Assembly: GCA_964457935.1 (NCBI GenBank)
Contig: CAYWFC010000027.1
Coordinates: forward strand, 1 to 13,092
Length of the DNA stretch: 13,092 nucleotides
Direction of reading: 5' to 3'
Source of the DNA: STF1-107 sp964457935
GTDB taxonomy: Bacteria > Bacillota > Clostridia > Christensenellales > UBA1242
The number at the start of each line of letters is the position of its first letter. Positions within the stretch are counted from its first letter, which is position 1. Below are positions 1 through 6,681 of this stretch, in pieces. The notes below the pieces were generated by a model. That model did no database searches, was not told the DNA's origin, and was given only the letters and a program-made list of their open reading frames with translations. The position numbers and the translations under genes were made by a program.

Positions 1-53
1 GAAAAATCTACTCTTATCATTTCTGCTCCTTAATCTGTACTAGATGATATCAC

Positions 54-80
54 AAAAAGCAGATATTGTCAATATCTGCT
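54..80 (-). terminator. Rho-independent terminator of the DAC-like gene
   Basis: A perfect 10-bp stem (58-67 with 71-80) with a 3-nt loop lies 9 nt beyond the stop codon at 89. On the minus strand it is followed by a run of five T (58-54). It is a plausible intrinsic terminator for the gene that ends at 89. Confidence 0.75.
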
Positions 81-88
81 CTGCAAAA

Positions 89-1294
89 TCACTCTTTTGG
101 TGTGGTATTCGCGTTGTCCGCATCTACAGCAGGCGCAGGCTGGGCGTCCACAATGCTTGGGGCTGGGGTGGGCGTGTCCTTTTTGTCTATAAATTCGGTG
201 AGTTGCATTTGCTGATTTTTAGGCTCGGCATTCTGCAATTTCTTTTTTCGCGCTCTATAGGTCGCAGTCTCCTTGTAGAAATTGTCCCCATCCTGAGACT
301 GGAAATACAAACCCACTATTTTCTTGCTCTTGCTCTCCAGCAATGTCTGCGCTGCACGCTTTCGTGCGCCACCTATGACGTGCTTGGCAGCGTTTAGACT
401 GCTCTCGATGAACACATTGTACGCGCGTATCCTGCCCATATTGTCTACCACTGTGATGCCGTCGTAGTTTAGCATAGTCTCGAATATGTCCGCATAACTA
501 TTGAGTTTGCTCTCGCTGAAATTCTTGCTCTGCACGAAAAGTTTGCCAAACTCTATAGGGTCTTTTAGCCAAATGCCGTCTTGCATTATGCCTTTGGTGT
601 CCTTGTAGTCCTTATCCACCACTAGGCAGATAGTGCCATGCAGGTCTTTGAATACTTTTTGAAAAATATTGACGAACATATTGCGTATGTCGTTTAGTTT
701 GCGCTTGGTAGTCTTGATCTTGCTGACGCAGGCGTCCACGAAGTTGGAGATATTGTCCTCCCAGCGTATGTCGGTCTGCTCGCTGAGATTGAAGCAAATA
801 CTAGTGTGTGAGCCTTTGATCCCATGCAAAAACATCAATCCACCCATAATGACAGTGATGTTCAGTAGATATATCTTCTTCGCTAGATAATCGCAATAAT
901 CATCAAATATGAGTTGCTGTAGGCTTTTTTCTTTGATACTATTGACAGCCTTGACTATGCCGTATTCCACCTTGTCGTCATCCACATTGATGTATATGTC
1001 CCACTCCTTGGTGCAAAACGACGCTAGTGTCTTGATGCGCTGGCGAAAATTGATGAAATTGTCATCCACATGCATAGTGATCTTTTGGCACGAAGGGATA
1101 TTGCGCACTACAGTGTTGATGCCATTGGTGACGAATATGCTAGGGCGAATCTTAGCGCCCTCTTCTTCGTAGATAGATAGCCTGTAAAAAATATCTATGA
1201 AGTTTTGCACGTCTTTTTTGGACATAAACGGCAATTCCTTCTCGAATATGTCATACACTGACTCTATTGCATTGTTAAACACTACTTTTTCCAT
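89..1294 (-). CDS. Uncharacterised protein with C-terminal DisA_N/diadenylate-cyclase-like domain
   Basis: This is a soluble protein of about 401 residues. I chose ATG at 1294 because an AGGGG ribosome binding site sits 5 nt upstream; the GTG at 1300 abuts that site. Residues about 1-190 form an N-terminal region I do not recognise. Residues about 215-340 resemble the DisA_N (DAC) fold, which makes c-di-AMP from two ATP in active members. The order of elements matches: a hydrophobic strand with HGT near 219, DG at 278-279 followed by a strand (the DGA motif position), GARKRAA at 309-315 (the GTRHRAA position), then a hydrophobic strand and a QSQDG turn. The RHR triad reads RKR and DGA reads DGI. 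Activity is therefore uncertain, and it may bind nucleotide as a sensor, as proposed for the DACN-type variant domains. Residues after about 350 are a charged, then Pro/Ala-rich tail. It is monocistronic, with its own promoter and terminator. The fold assignment is by motif pattern and has not been tested by structure. Confidence 0.7.
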   Translation of the reverse strand: MEKVVFNNAIESVYDIFEKELPFMSKKDVQNFIDIFYRLSIYEEEGAKIRPSIFVTNGINTVVRNIPSCQKITMHVDDNFINFRQRIKTLASFCTKEWDIYINVDDDKVEYGIVKAVNSIKEKSLQQLIFDDYCDYLAKKIYLLNITVIMGGLMFLHGIKGSHTSICFNLSEQTDIRWEDNISNFVDACVSKIKTTKRKLNDIRNMFVNIFQKVFKDLHGTICLVVDKDYKDTKGIMQDGIWLKDPIEFGKLFVQSKNFSESKLNSYADIFETMLNYDGITVVDNMGRIRAYNVFIESSLNAAKHVIGGARKRAAQTLLESKSKKIVGLYFQSQDGDNFYKETATYRARKKKLQNAEPKNQQMQLTEFIDKKDTPTPAPSIVDAQPAPAVDADNANTTPKE

Positions 1295-1315
1295 ACTCAC
1301 CCCTATTTTGACTGA

Positions 1316-1344
1316 ATTATACTATACATTTGGCATAAATTCAA
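1316..1344 (-). promoter_or_regulatory. Sigma-70-type promoter of the DAC-like gene
   Basis: On the minus strand a -35 box TTGAAT (1339-1344) and a consensus -10 box TATAAT (1316-1321) are separated by 17 bp. The likely start near 1309 gives a leader of about 15 nt carrying the AGGGG ribosome binding site. Confidence 0.7.
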
Positions 1345-1419
1345 TCTAAATAACATTTTTTTGTCGATATTTCGTCATTTTTTTATATTTTATCACGAAT
1401 ATTGCATATTTATGCCACA

Positions 1420-1827
1420 TTATCTCTGCGTAGTACGACTGGTGCGTGGTCTTGTCTCGCCACGACGGCACATAGCGCGCAGGTATTCCTTGTCAGCGCG
1501 GTCGGCGTATAGGTCATATGCCAAATACTCCATCCACTCGCTCGACAGGTCTGTCAGCAATATGTCCTCATAGTCAAATGTCTTGTCGCATGTGGCATTG
1601 CCGTACTCATCATAATATGTGCGTGTGTACAGCACTAGCGCAGTCTCGGTGACACGTAGTACAGTGTTGTTTCGCATAGCATCCACTTTAATGAGATAAC
1701 TATCTCTTTGGTAAAATTGTCCTAACACTGTGCCGTCCCATTTTATGCCGAATTTAGCCAAAAACTGGCTCACGTCGTGTTTGGTGAATGTGTCATTGGT
1801 GCGTTTATCTTTGGTCTTTGTCCTCAT
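1420..1827 (-). CDS. Small hypothetical protein, basic C-terminus
   Basis: This encodes 135 residues that I do not recognise. The start is ATG at 1827, preceded at 7 nt by a strong GAGGAGA ribosome binding site; an in-frame GTG at 1857 lies within the -10 and palindrome region and is unlikely to be used. The product has no signal peptide or membrane segment. The first 12 residues are rich in Lys, Arg and Thr, the middle looks like an alternating beta-strand region with several Tyr and Trp, and an acidic stretch sits near residues 80-100. The last 15 residues are strongly basic (several Arg, with Thr and Ser), so nucleic-acid binding is possible but only a guess. It appears to be transcribed alone from the promoter at 1848-1876. 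I see no convincing terminator after it. Confidence 0.6.
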   Translation of the reverse strand: MRTKTKDKRTNDTFTKHDVSQFLAKFGIKWDGTVLGQFYQRDSYLIKVDAMRNNTVLRVTETALVLYTRTYYDEYGNATCDKTFDYEDILLTDLSSEWMEYLAYDLYADRADKEYLRAMCRRGETRPRTSRTTQR

Positions 1828-1842
1828 GCTAAATCTCCTCAC

Positions 1843-1857
1843 GTGATATGATATCAC
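1843..1857. promoter_or_regulatory. Perfect 15-bp palindrome, candidate operator
   Basis: GTGATAT and ATATCAC flank a single central base. The palindrome covers the -10 box (1848-1853) and the expected transcription start of the small hypothetical gene. A dimeric repressor bound here would block the promoter, and the gene's own basic product is one candidate. That it acts as an operator is an inference from position and symmetry. Confidence 0.45.
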
Positions 1858-1876
1858 ATAAATTAATTTTTGACAA
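1848..1876 (-). promoter_or_regulatory. Promoter of the small hypothetical gene
   Basis: On the minus strand the -35 box is TTGTCA (1871-1876) and the -10 box is TATCAT (1848-1853), with a 17-bp spacer. The expected start near 1841 leaves a leader of only about 14 nt that is almost entirely ribosome binding site. Confidence 0.55.
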
Positions 1877-1923
1877 TATGTAAAATCAAAATTTTTTCAA
1901 TAATTTTTCTACTCTGTCGCACC

Positions 1924-1948
1924 AAAAAAGCCCGCCAAACGACGAGCT
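1924..1948 (-). terminator. Terminator of the membrane-protein pair
   Basis: An 8-bp stem (1929-1936 with 1941-1948) has a 4-nt loop. Two of its pairs are G-U wobbles only in minus-strand RNA, and on the plus strand they become mismatches. It is followed by a run of T (1929-1924) and lies 9 nt after the stop at 1958, so it is a directional minus-strand terminator. It shares the AGCTCG...GCT layout with the terminator at 6652-6679. Confidence 0.8.
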
Positions 1949-1957
1949 TTATATTAC

Positions 1958-2368
1958 TCAATTAGCCAATATCAGCACTGCCACTACCAAGCCCACCACG
2001 AGCACCAGACTCACGCTGAGCGCCACCCAGCCGATAGATTTGCGGTTGACACGCAGTTGATACACCGCAGATATGACCGCCAGTAGCATATATAATAACC
2101 CCGAAAATCCCAGCGCCACCGCTAATATCAATAGCAGTATGCCGTAGAATATCGCGCCGTCATGCATGGTAGACACCATAAAAAACGCCGACACTAGAGC
2201 CACGCCAAGCATCAATACATATATGATAGAGTACTTGATAGACTTTTTGCCCAGCAATGTGCTCACATTTCGCGAGTCTGGATTGGACTTTATATCCGAA
2301 TACAATGCGGACAGATTAAAGAATCTGCCAAACATCAACCTAAATAAACTATTGTTTGATTGTGCCAT
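1958..2368 (-). CDS. Small multi-pass membrane protein
   Basis: This encodes 136 residues of unknown function. The start is ATG at 2368 with AAGGAGAA 5 nt upstream; that ribosome binding site overlaps the stop codon of the upstream membrane gene, so the two are almost certainly cotranscribed and translationally coupled. Residues 1-45 are a soluble, mostly polar segment. Hydrophobic stretches lie at about 46-66, 72-104 (long enough for one tilted or two short helices) and 112-135, with the chain ending directly after the last helix. There is no signal peptide cleavage site and there are no conserved catalytic residues I can name. A four-helix membrane partner of the larger upstream protein is the simplest reading. 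Confidence 0.65.
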   Translation of the reverse strand: MAQSNNSLFRLMFGRFFNLSALYSDIKSNPDSRNVSTLLGKKSIKYSIIYVLMLGVALVSAFFMVSTMHDGAIFYGILLLILAVALGFSGLLYMLLAVISAVYQLRVNRKSIGWVALSVSLVLVVGLVVAVLILAN

Positions 2369-2378
2369 AATGTTCTCC

Positions 2379-3209
2379 TTATATATTAGTGTGTCGCTTC
2401 CTTTTCTTGTACCTATACATCCCGTCTATGTGCGCCAGATAATCCGCCCTGTCCTCAGCCGAGAGATGATCGTCGCACCACTGCCTGTCGCGCTTCCTTT
2501 CATTGTATACATATACCACAAACGCCCCCATGGCTAGCGCCGATACCATGAACGCCACAGCGAGTGCTATGCCCAGCGAGCCTATCAATGATGCCTTGGA
2601 CAGCAGTATGAATGACGGCACTGCCAAGGCTACCGCTATCAGCCCTACCAGCCACATATACTCGTATATCCCTCGCGAATATGCCATCTCTTGGCGAGAA
2701 ATGCGCGCATACCTGTACGTGCGCACATTTAGCACGAGTAGTAGCACGAATATGCCTATAGCCACCGCCGCCACTGTAGCCAAAATGACATATACTATGA
2801 TTAACAAAAATCCTCCCACGCCGGACAGCCCTATAGAGCCTGTGAGCACGTCCGGGTCGAATAATTTTTTGAGCGCTGTGCCCATCTCGGATAAGTCATT
2901 CGCTCCGCATAGCTTGAGCGCTAGCGCTACCATGAGCGCGAATAACCCAGCAATGGCTATTGACCATATTATACCCACTATCACGAATGGCTTTCGCTTG
3001 CTCTCGCGATAAGTAAACTGCCGAGTCAATGGCGGTATGGTGATGCCGTACTGCAATGCACGCCGGCGCTGGCGCTGTATCTTCGCGTATTGGCGCGGAG
3101 TGTATACTTCCTTCTCTATGTCGACCACATTCTGAGCGTCATCCACCACATCAGTGCTAGTCCCTTGGTCTGGATTTGCCATATTTGTCTCATTTTCACT
3201 CATAGCCAT
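2379..3209 (-). CDS. Four-helix membrane protein with charged cytoplasmic ends
   Basis: This encodes 276 residues of unrecognised family. ATG at 3209 is preceded by AAGGGGGA at about 8 nt; the ATG two codons later is an alternative. Residues 1-35 are acidic and probably disordered, and 36-74 are strongly basic (an Arg-rich run near 45-50). Hydrophobic segments lie at about 75-99, 132-160, 185-204 and 206-235. The final 40 residues carry many Arg, Lys and Asp residues and end in a Lys/Arg cluster. Both ends being charged, with an even number of helices, suggests that both termini are cytoplasmic. It is the first gene of a two-gene unit with the membrane protein ending at 1958, and it diverges from the operon starting at 3423. 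I cannot assign a function. Confidence 0.65.
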   Translation of the reverse strand: MAMSENETNMANPDQGTSTDVVDDAQNVVDIEKEVYTPRQYAKIQRQRRRALQYGITIPPLTRQFTYRESKRKPFVIVGIIWSIAIAGLFALMVALALKLCGANDLSEMGTALKKLFDPDVLTGSIGLSGVGGFLLIIVYVILATVAAVAIGIFVLLLVLNVRTYRYARISRQEMAYSRGIYEYMWLVGLIAVALAVPSFILLSKASLIGSLGIALAVAFMVSALAMGAFVVYVYNERKRDRQWCDDHLSAEDRADYLAHIDGMYRYKKRKRHTNI

Positions 3210-3219
3210 ATATTGTCCC

Positions 3220-3260
3220 CCTTGATATATGTGTACACATTCTACACCTTGATATGTGTA
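3220..3260. repeat. Direct repeat and palindrome upstream of the membrane pair
   Basis: CCTTGATAT followed by GTGTA occurs at 3220-3235 (with an extra AT) and at 3247-3260, about 26 bp apart. The first copy runs into the perfect palindrome TGTGTACACA (3230-3239). This lies just upstream of the ATG at 3209, between the divergent genes. A TTGACA on the minus strand at 3288-3293 could be the -35 box of the membrane pair, but no good -10 follows. A regulatory role is an inference. Confidence 0.35.
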
Positions 3261-3352
3261 TATATTTTGTCACACACCAGCGCCCAATGTCAAATGTTTC
3301 AGCCACTTTGTCCCCAAAAATACCACCAAATTGGCAAATTTCCCCAAAACTC

Positions 3353-3380
3353 TTGACTTTTTCCCGGAGGGAGGTATAAT
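3353..3380 (+). promoter_or_regulatory. Promoter of the LRR operon
   Basis: TTGACT (3353-3358) and a consensus TATAAT (3375-3380) are 16 bp apart on the plus strand. The expected start near 3387 gives a leader of about 36 nt. Just upstream, TCCCCAAAA occurs at 3311-3319 and 3341-3349, exactly 30 bp apart and abutting the -35 box, a layout compatible with activator binding on one DNA face. Confidence 0.8.
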
Positions 3381-3422
3381 AAGGCTAACTACTATTAAAT
3401 GGTGTAACAAAAAGGAGATATT

Positions 3423-3719
3423 ATGGTCACATGTAGATTTGATGAGTGCCTTCCGCACAATGTCTATCGTTTACAGCTCGAGAATGGCACCCAGCAGACT
3501 CTGGTATTAGAGTTTTATGATGTAGCCACACCGCAAGTCGGCGACGGACTACTTATCCACGAGAGCCTGCTCGACACACATTCAGCCGAGTATACCCAGC
3601 CTTATGCTTTTGCACTCGATGACGTAGACTCTCAGTTTGTCAAGGATGCCAATCGCCCTACACACGCACTACTAAACGCTCAAGGCAAAATATTCACTCT
3701 AAGGAGAATATACGGATGA
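3423..3719 (+). CDS. Conserved-looking 98-residue protein, first gene of LRR operon
   Basis: This is a soluble protein of 98 residues with no signal peptide. The start is ATG at 3423, preceded by AAGGAGAT at 5 nt. Its pattern of short hydrophobic strands separated by turns, with many Val, Leu, Tyr and Asp, suggests an all-beta fold; it has an acidic middle and ends RRIYG. I do not know its function. Its TGA stop overlaps the next ATG by the ATGA arrangement at 3716-3719, so the LRR protein is translationally coupled to it. I have an impression, not a search result, that similar small proteins occur in gut Bacillota genomes. Confidence 0.75.
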   Translation: MVTCRFDECLPHNVYRLQLENGTQQTLVLEFYDVATPQVGDGLLIHESLLDTHSAEYTQPYAFALDDVDSQFVKDANRPTHALLNAQGKIFTLRRIYG

Positions 3720-5639
3720 GTAAAGAATTAGATAAAATCAAGAAATATTACGGCGAAAAGATGATGCACATGTGCAGAGAGATGTTCCCTCGCATACTCG
3801 AGGACGAAGGCGCTCTGCTCGGCATACTGGAGTCAAGATTCGCCCACAATAAATACCTAGCATCAGATATCATAGAGCAAGGTAAAGAAGGCGCATTCAA
3901 GTCATTTATCTACTCGGAGTTCGATATCAAAGCCGAAGAAAATATGACATCCAGCCAGTCTGCGGTAGAATTAATGCGCGAGGCAGGCTACATACTCTAC
4001 CCCGAGTGCCAGACAGAAGCCGACATCCAGTCGTATAAGAAATATTATGCCCCAGGCGAAGAATTGTGCACATTTAGAGGCAATAGACTAAATACTTGTC
4101 GTGTATGGTTCGCCGTCAAAGAAAATGTCGCCGATATCCGTCGTAAAGACTTCTCTTCGCCTAGTAGACAAGACAAATACGGCACTAGCGTCATCAGCAT
4201 ACAGTTCACTAGAGATGAATATTGTACATTGTCTATCAAGAATAGGTACAATCACACTGTGTCAAACCCTGACAATACCTTTAATAGCAATCTAGACAAT
4301 ATCATCTTCGGTCTGACCGATGCATTCGAAAGAGACTATGGCGTCAAAGAGATAAACAAACGTGATACATTTAGATTAGATGATTATGTCCTAGCCGACG
4401 GCAAATACTATCATTACAACTACTGTCATTACAATGCTTATGCACCTGATGCGTATTGTTGCGACAATAATGTAGTCATAGAGAATGGTGATGTACATCA
4501 GTTACCGACCGATAGTCTAATGCTAGTGGACAATTACGTATTTGATTTCGCTCGAAAGACTATCACTAAATATGGCAAAAGTATTGACAAAGACACTTTC
4601 ATAGACTCAATAGGTGAGATTACCAATATGTCATATTCAGCCAAAGACGGCATTATCACTGTCAAGGTCAAAGACGCTGAAGACGTCGTCATCGGTGTCA
4701 ATGGCAGAAATGCCATGACATCACTGTACAATGCCAATGTCAAACAAGTTAAAGATGAGTTTCTTGTCGAGAACAAAAATCTAGAAAGTTTATCCATGCC
4801 TAATTTAATGCATTGCGGAGATTTCTTTTTGTATGATAATAAAAAACTCGAAGAACTCAGTTTACCTAATTTACAATCTTGCGGAGATGAGTTTTTATGT
4901 TGGAATAATAATCTCAATGAACTCAGTTTGCCTGAGCTCCAAACTTGTGGGGCTGAATTCTTAGGAAATAATATAGAACTAAAAGAACTNNNNNNNNNNN
5001 NNNNNNNNNNNNNNNNNNNNNNNNNNNNNNNNNNNNNNNNNNNNNNNNNNNNNNNNNNNNNNNNNNNNNNNNNNNNNNNNNNNNNNNNNTGGGGCTGAAT
5101 TCTTAAGAAATAATATAGAACTAAAAGAACTTAGTTTACCTGAACTAAGGTATTGTAGGAGCAATTTTTTAGATAATAATATAAACCTCCAAAAACTTAG
5201 TTTGCCTAATTTAGAAACTTGTGGCAATTTCTTTTTGTTTCATAATAGTAAACTCCAAGAACTTAGTTTACCTAATTTAGAAACTTGCGGAGATGACTTT
5301 TTGTTTTTTAATGAAGAATTAAAAGAACTTAGTTTGCCTGAGCTCCAAACTTGTGGGGCTGGATTCTTAAGACATAATACAGAACTAAAAGAACTTAATT
5401 TACCCGAATTACAAATTTGTGGAGATTTCTTTTTACCTAATAATAACCAACTTCAAAATCTGGAGTTACCTAAATTAATAGAACATGGAGGGTATTTCCT
5501 TAAAGGAATTCAAAATAAAAAGAAAAGTTTGTTTGGTTTAATCCAAAATCGATTAAATGGTAATGTCCAAAACAGCATCAAGGAGATAGAAGACCGTATA
5601 GAAAAATATCGCGCACAAAATACAGACAATCAACTCTAA
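3716..5639 (+). CDS. Leucine-rich repeat protein with unknown N-terminal domain, interrupted by an assembly gap
   Basis: ATG at 3716 follows AAGGAGA at about 8 nt. Residues 1-340 or so are a soluble domain I cannot name. It is rich in Tyr, Asn and Asp, with a helical start, a CTFRG segment near 120 and a SIQFTR/SIKNRYNHT strand region near 160-185. From about residue 340 come 22-residue leucine-rich repeats of the form LxxNxxLxELSLPxLxxCGxxF, like the BspA/Treponema-type LRR_5 class. Three full units precede the run of N at 4990-5089 and six follow it. A charged, helix-like tail of about 40 residues ends the protein. The two sides of the N run are in different frames if it is taken as exactly 100 bases. 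Repeat phase requires the true gap to be a multiple of three, so this is one gene and not a frameshift. There is no signal peptide or anchor, so it probably acts inside the cell, perhaps by binding other proteins. Confidence 0.8.
4990..5089. other. Assembly gap of 100 N inside the LRR region
   Basis: Exactly 100 N interrupt the repeat array and are best read as a placeholder of unknown length. The left edge stops at position 10 of a 22-residue unit and the right edge resumes at position 18 of another. The real gap should therefore be 24 bp plus a multiple of 66 bp if the period holds. Near-identical repeat units explain why assembly failed. Confidence 0.9.
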
Positions 5640-5650
5640 CCGTGTCGCGA

Positions 5651-5683
5651 AAACACCACCAGTACATCTGGTGGTGTTTTTTT
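5651..5683 (+). terminator. Strong terminator after the LRR gene, possibly bidirectional
   Basis: A perfect 12-bp stem (5651-5662 with 5668-5679) with loop TACAT is followed by a T tract through 5683. It lies 11 nt after the stop at 5639. On the minus strand the same stem ends in four T, so it may also stop transcription arriving from the convergent deoxyribosyltransferase-like gene. Confidence 0.9.
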
Positions 5684-5777
5684 ATGGTTTGATGATGTTA
5701 TCGTGATTAGGCAATGTGGTGTCCTTTGTGTCTAATATCACTTCTGATTTTGACACATATCAGAGCAGGTCAGTCTG

Positions 5778-5910
5778 AAAGTACTGGCATTTTATCCACA
5801 GTGCTATCGGGTATAGGTTATTTCGCGAGTACAGACAGACATTCTATCTGCAGTGTCAACAGATATATATGTTATTTGGTAAGTACAGACAGGCATCTAT
5901 CCACAGTGTC
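5778..5910. repeat. Three degenerate tandem copies (period about 53 bp) at a gene 3' end
   Basis: AGTAC recurs at 5780, 5828 and 5882, and CAGTG at 5799, 5851 and 5904, each time with similar flanking sequence (ATCC or ATCTG next to CAGTG). The right-hand copy encodes the last residues and stop of the deoxyribosyltransferase-like gene; the two others lie downstream of its stop on the minus strand. They look like tandem duplication of the gene's 3' end followed by divergence. Apart from this repeat I see nothing else in 5684-5871. Confidence 0.5.
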
Positions 5911-6327
5911 GGCTAGAGTGCTAGCAGGCTGCTGATGATAATGTCGCTCATACAGATAATCCAGATACTCGTTGTTTGGCGCGTCGTCTGGTCTACCATA
6001 GACTACCTTGCCAGACTGGATGTGGTATCCAAACTCCACATTGGTGGTAAAAGCCGGCATAGTGACCAAGTCACGCGGTACCCAAAACAAAATGACTGTG
6101 CACTGCGCCAAATGCTCCAGTTCCCACTCTGTGTCTTGAGCGCCAGCAGAGAATGTAGGTGATTTGGCGTTCGGGCAATACACATCGCCGTCATAGCCCC
6201 TACTGCGCAAAATCTCTATTGCCTCAGGACGCCAGTCAGGCACATCAGCACTCCTAGGCGTCGGCCCAGCGAGAAATATAGACTGCCTGCGCGACATCTC
6301 TCTGTCCTCATAATACTTGATATCCAT
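5872..6327 (-). CDS. Nucleoside 2-deoxyribosyltransferase-like protein
   Basis: This encodes 151 residues with ATG at 6327. The TAGGAG ribosome binding site ends at 6334, so it abuts the in-frame GTG at 6333 but sits 6 nt from this ATG. The sequence fits the nucleoside 2-deoxyribosyltransferase-like family: an N-terminal strand and phosphate-type loop FLAGPTPR (18-25), W32 and R33 in the next helix, a DTEWELEHL helix at 65-73 followed by the strand VILFWVPR (78-85), and TTNVEFG (94-100), whose E98 sits where the family's catalytic glutamate is expected. Members cleave or exchange the N-glycosidic bond of deoxynucleosides or related nucleotides. The substrate cannot be told from sequence. It is short, cytosolic, monocistronic, and has a consensus promoter. 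Its last codons lie in a tandem repeat, so the C-terminal residues may have been altered by that duplication. Confidence 0.8.
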   Translation of the reverse strand: MDIKYYEDREMSRRQSIFLAGPTPRSADVPDWRPEAIEILRSRGYDGDVYCPNAKSPTFSAGAQDTEWELEHLAQCTVILFWVPRDLVTMPAFTTNVEFGYHIQSGKVVYGRPDDAPNNEYLDYLYERHYHQQPASTLADTVDRCLSVLTK

Positions 6328-6345
6328 ATCCACTCCTATGCAAAT

Positions 6346-6375
6346 ATTATATCATCAGCATCAGCACAATGTCAA
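6346..6375 (-). promoter_or_regulatory. Promoter of the deoxyribosyltransferase-like gene
   Basis: On the minus strand both hexamers match consensus: TTGACA (6370-6375) and TATAAT (6346-6351), with an 18-bp spacer. Transcription should start near 6339, leaving a leader of about 12 nt. It lies immediately downstream, in the direction of transcription, of the terminator-like repeat array. Confidence 0.75.
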
Positions 6376-6380
6376 CAAAC

Positions 6381-6681
6381 ATATATCAAAAAATGTACTA
6401 GCAAAAATGAGTTCACAAATATATCAAAAAATGCTAACAAAAACACACTCACACAAGCACATAACAAAAATTGCGCTGATGGCGACAAACTCACAAGCAG
6501 ATAATAAAAAGCTCGCTGGCAATTAGTGTCAATGCCTTATCTGCAATCAAATAACAAAAAATGCGCTAGTAAAAAAAACTCACAGACACATAACAAAAAT
6601 TGCGTTAGTAACAACTAATTCATTGGTGGTTCTTGCCAACGAATATGCAACAAAAAAAGCTCGCTGGTGGAAACGAGCTCA
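6381..6681 (-). repeat. Seven-unit degenerate array of terminator-like repeats
   Basis: On the minus strand, units of the form TGAG, a variable loop, AGCG or similar, then a T run and GTTAT recur. Their T runs end near 6387, 6425, 6465, 6505, 6555, 6594 and 6651, giving spacings of 38, 40, 40, 50, 39 and 57 bp. The unit at 6651-6681 keeps a full terminator hairpin. The unit near 6465-6485 can still form TTG(T)CGC with GCGCAA before its T run; the others are largely decayed. The units are too divergent for a CRISPR array. This fills most of the gene-free stretch between the deoxyribosyltransferase-like gene and the glycosyltransferase. Confidence 0.55.
6652..6679 (-). terminator. Intrinsic terminator ending the candidate small RNA
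   Basis: A 6-bp GC-rich stem AGCTCG/CGAGCT (6674-6679 with 6658-6663, minus-strand reading) has a 10-nt loop. It is followed on the minus strand by seven T (6658-6652). It would end a transcript begun near 6721 and also any read-through from the glycosyltransferase. Confidence 0.7.

Noticed and set aside
1361..1382. Imperfect hairpin followed by T run on the plus strand
   Set aside because: The stem has a central mismatch and no plus-strand gene ends nearby, so it cannot be supported as a terminator.
2503..3012. A 169-codon plus-strand reading frame opposite the larger membrane gene
   Set aside because: It is antisense to a gene with a good ribosome binding site, membrane helices and operon context, and it has no ribosome binding site of its own; it follows from the base composition of the real gene.
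3716..5639. Frameshift in the LRR gene across the gap
   Set aside because: The frame change depends only on treating 100 placeholder N as real sequence; repeat phase shows that the missing length should be a multiple of three.
6618..6679. GGTGG motifs and stem pairs suggesting a T-box riboswitch on the plus strand
   Set aside because: Only the GGTGG core matches; the ACCGCG continuation and the specifier stem are absent, and no synthetase gene follows on that strand.
6381..6681. Possible CRISPR array
   Set aside because: The repeated units are degenerate, have uneven spacing, no unique spacers of constant length and no cas genes nearby; a terminator-like repeat explains them better.
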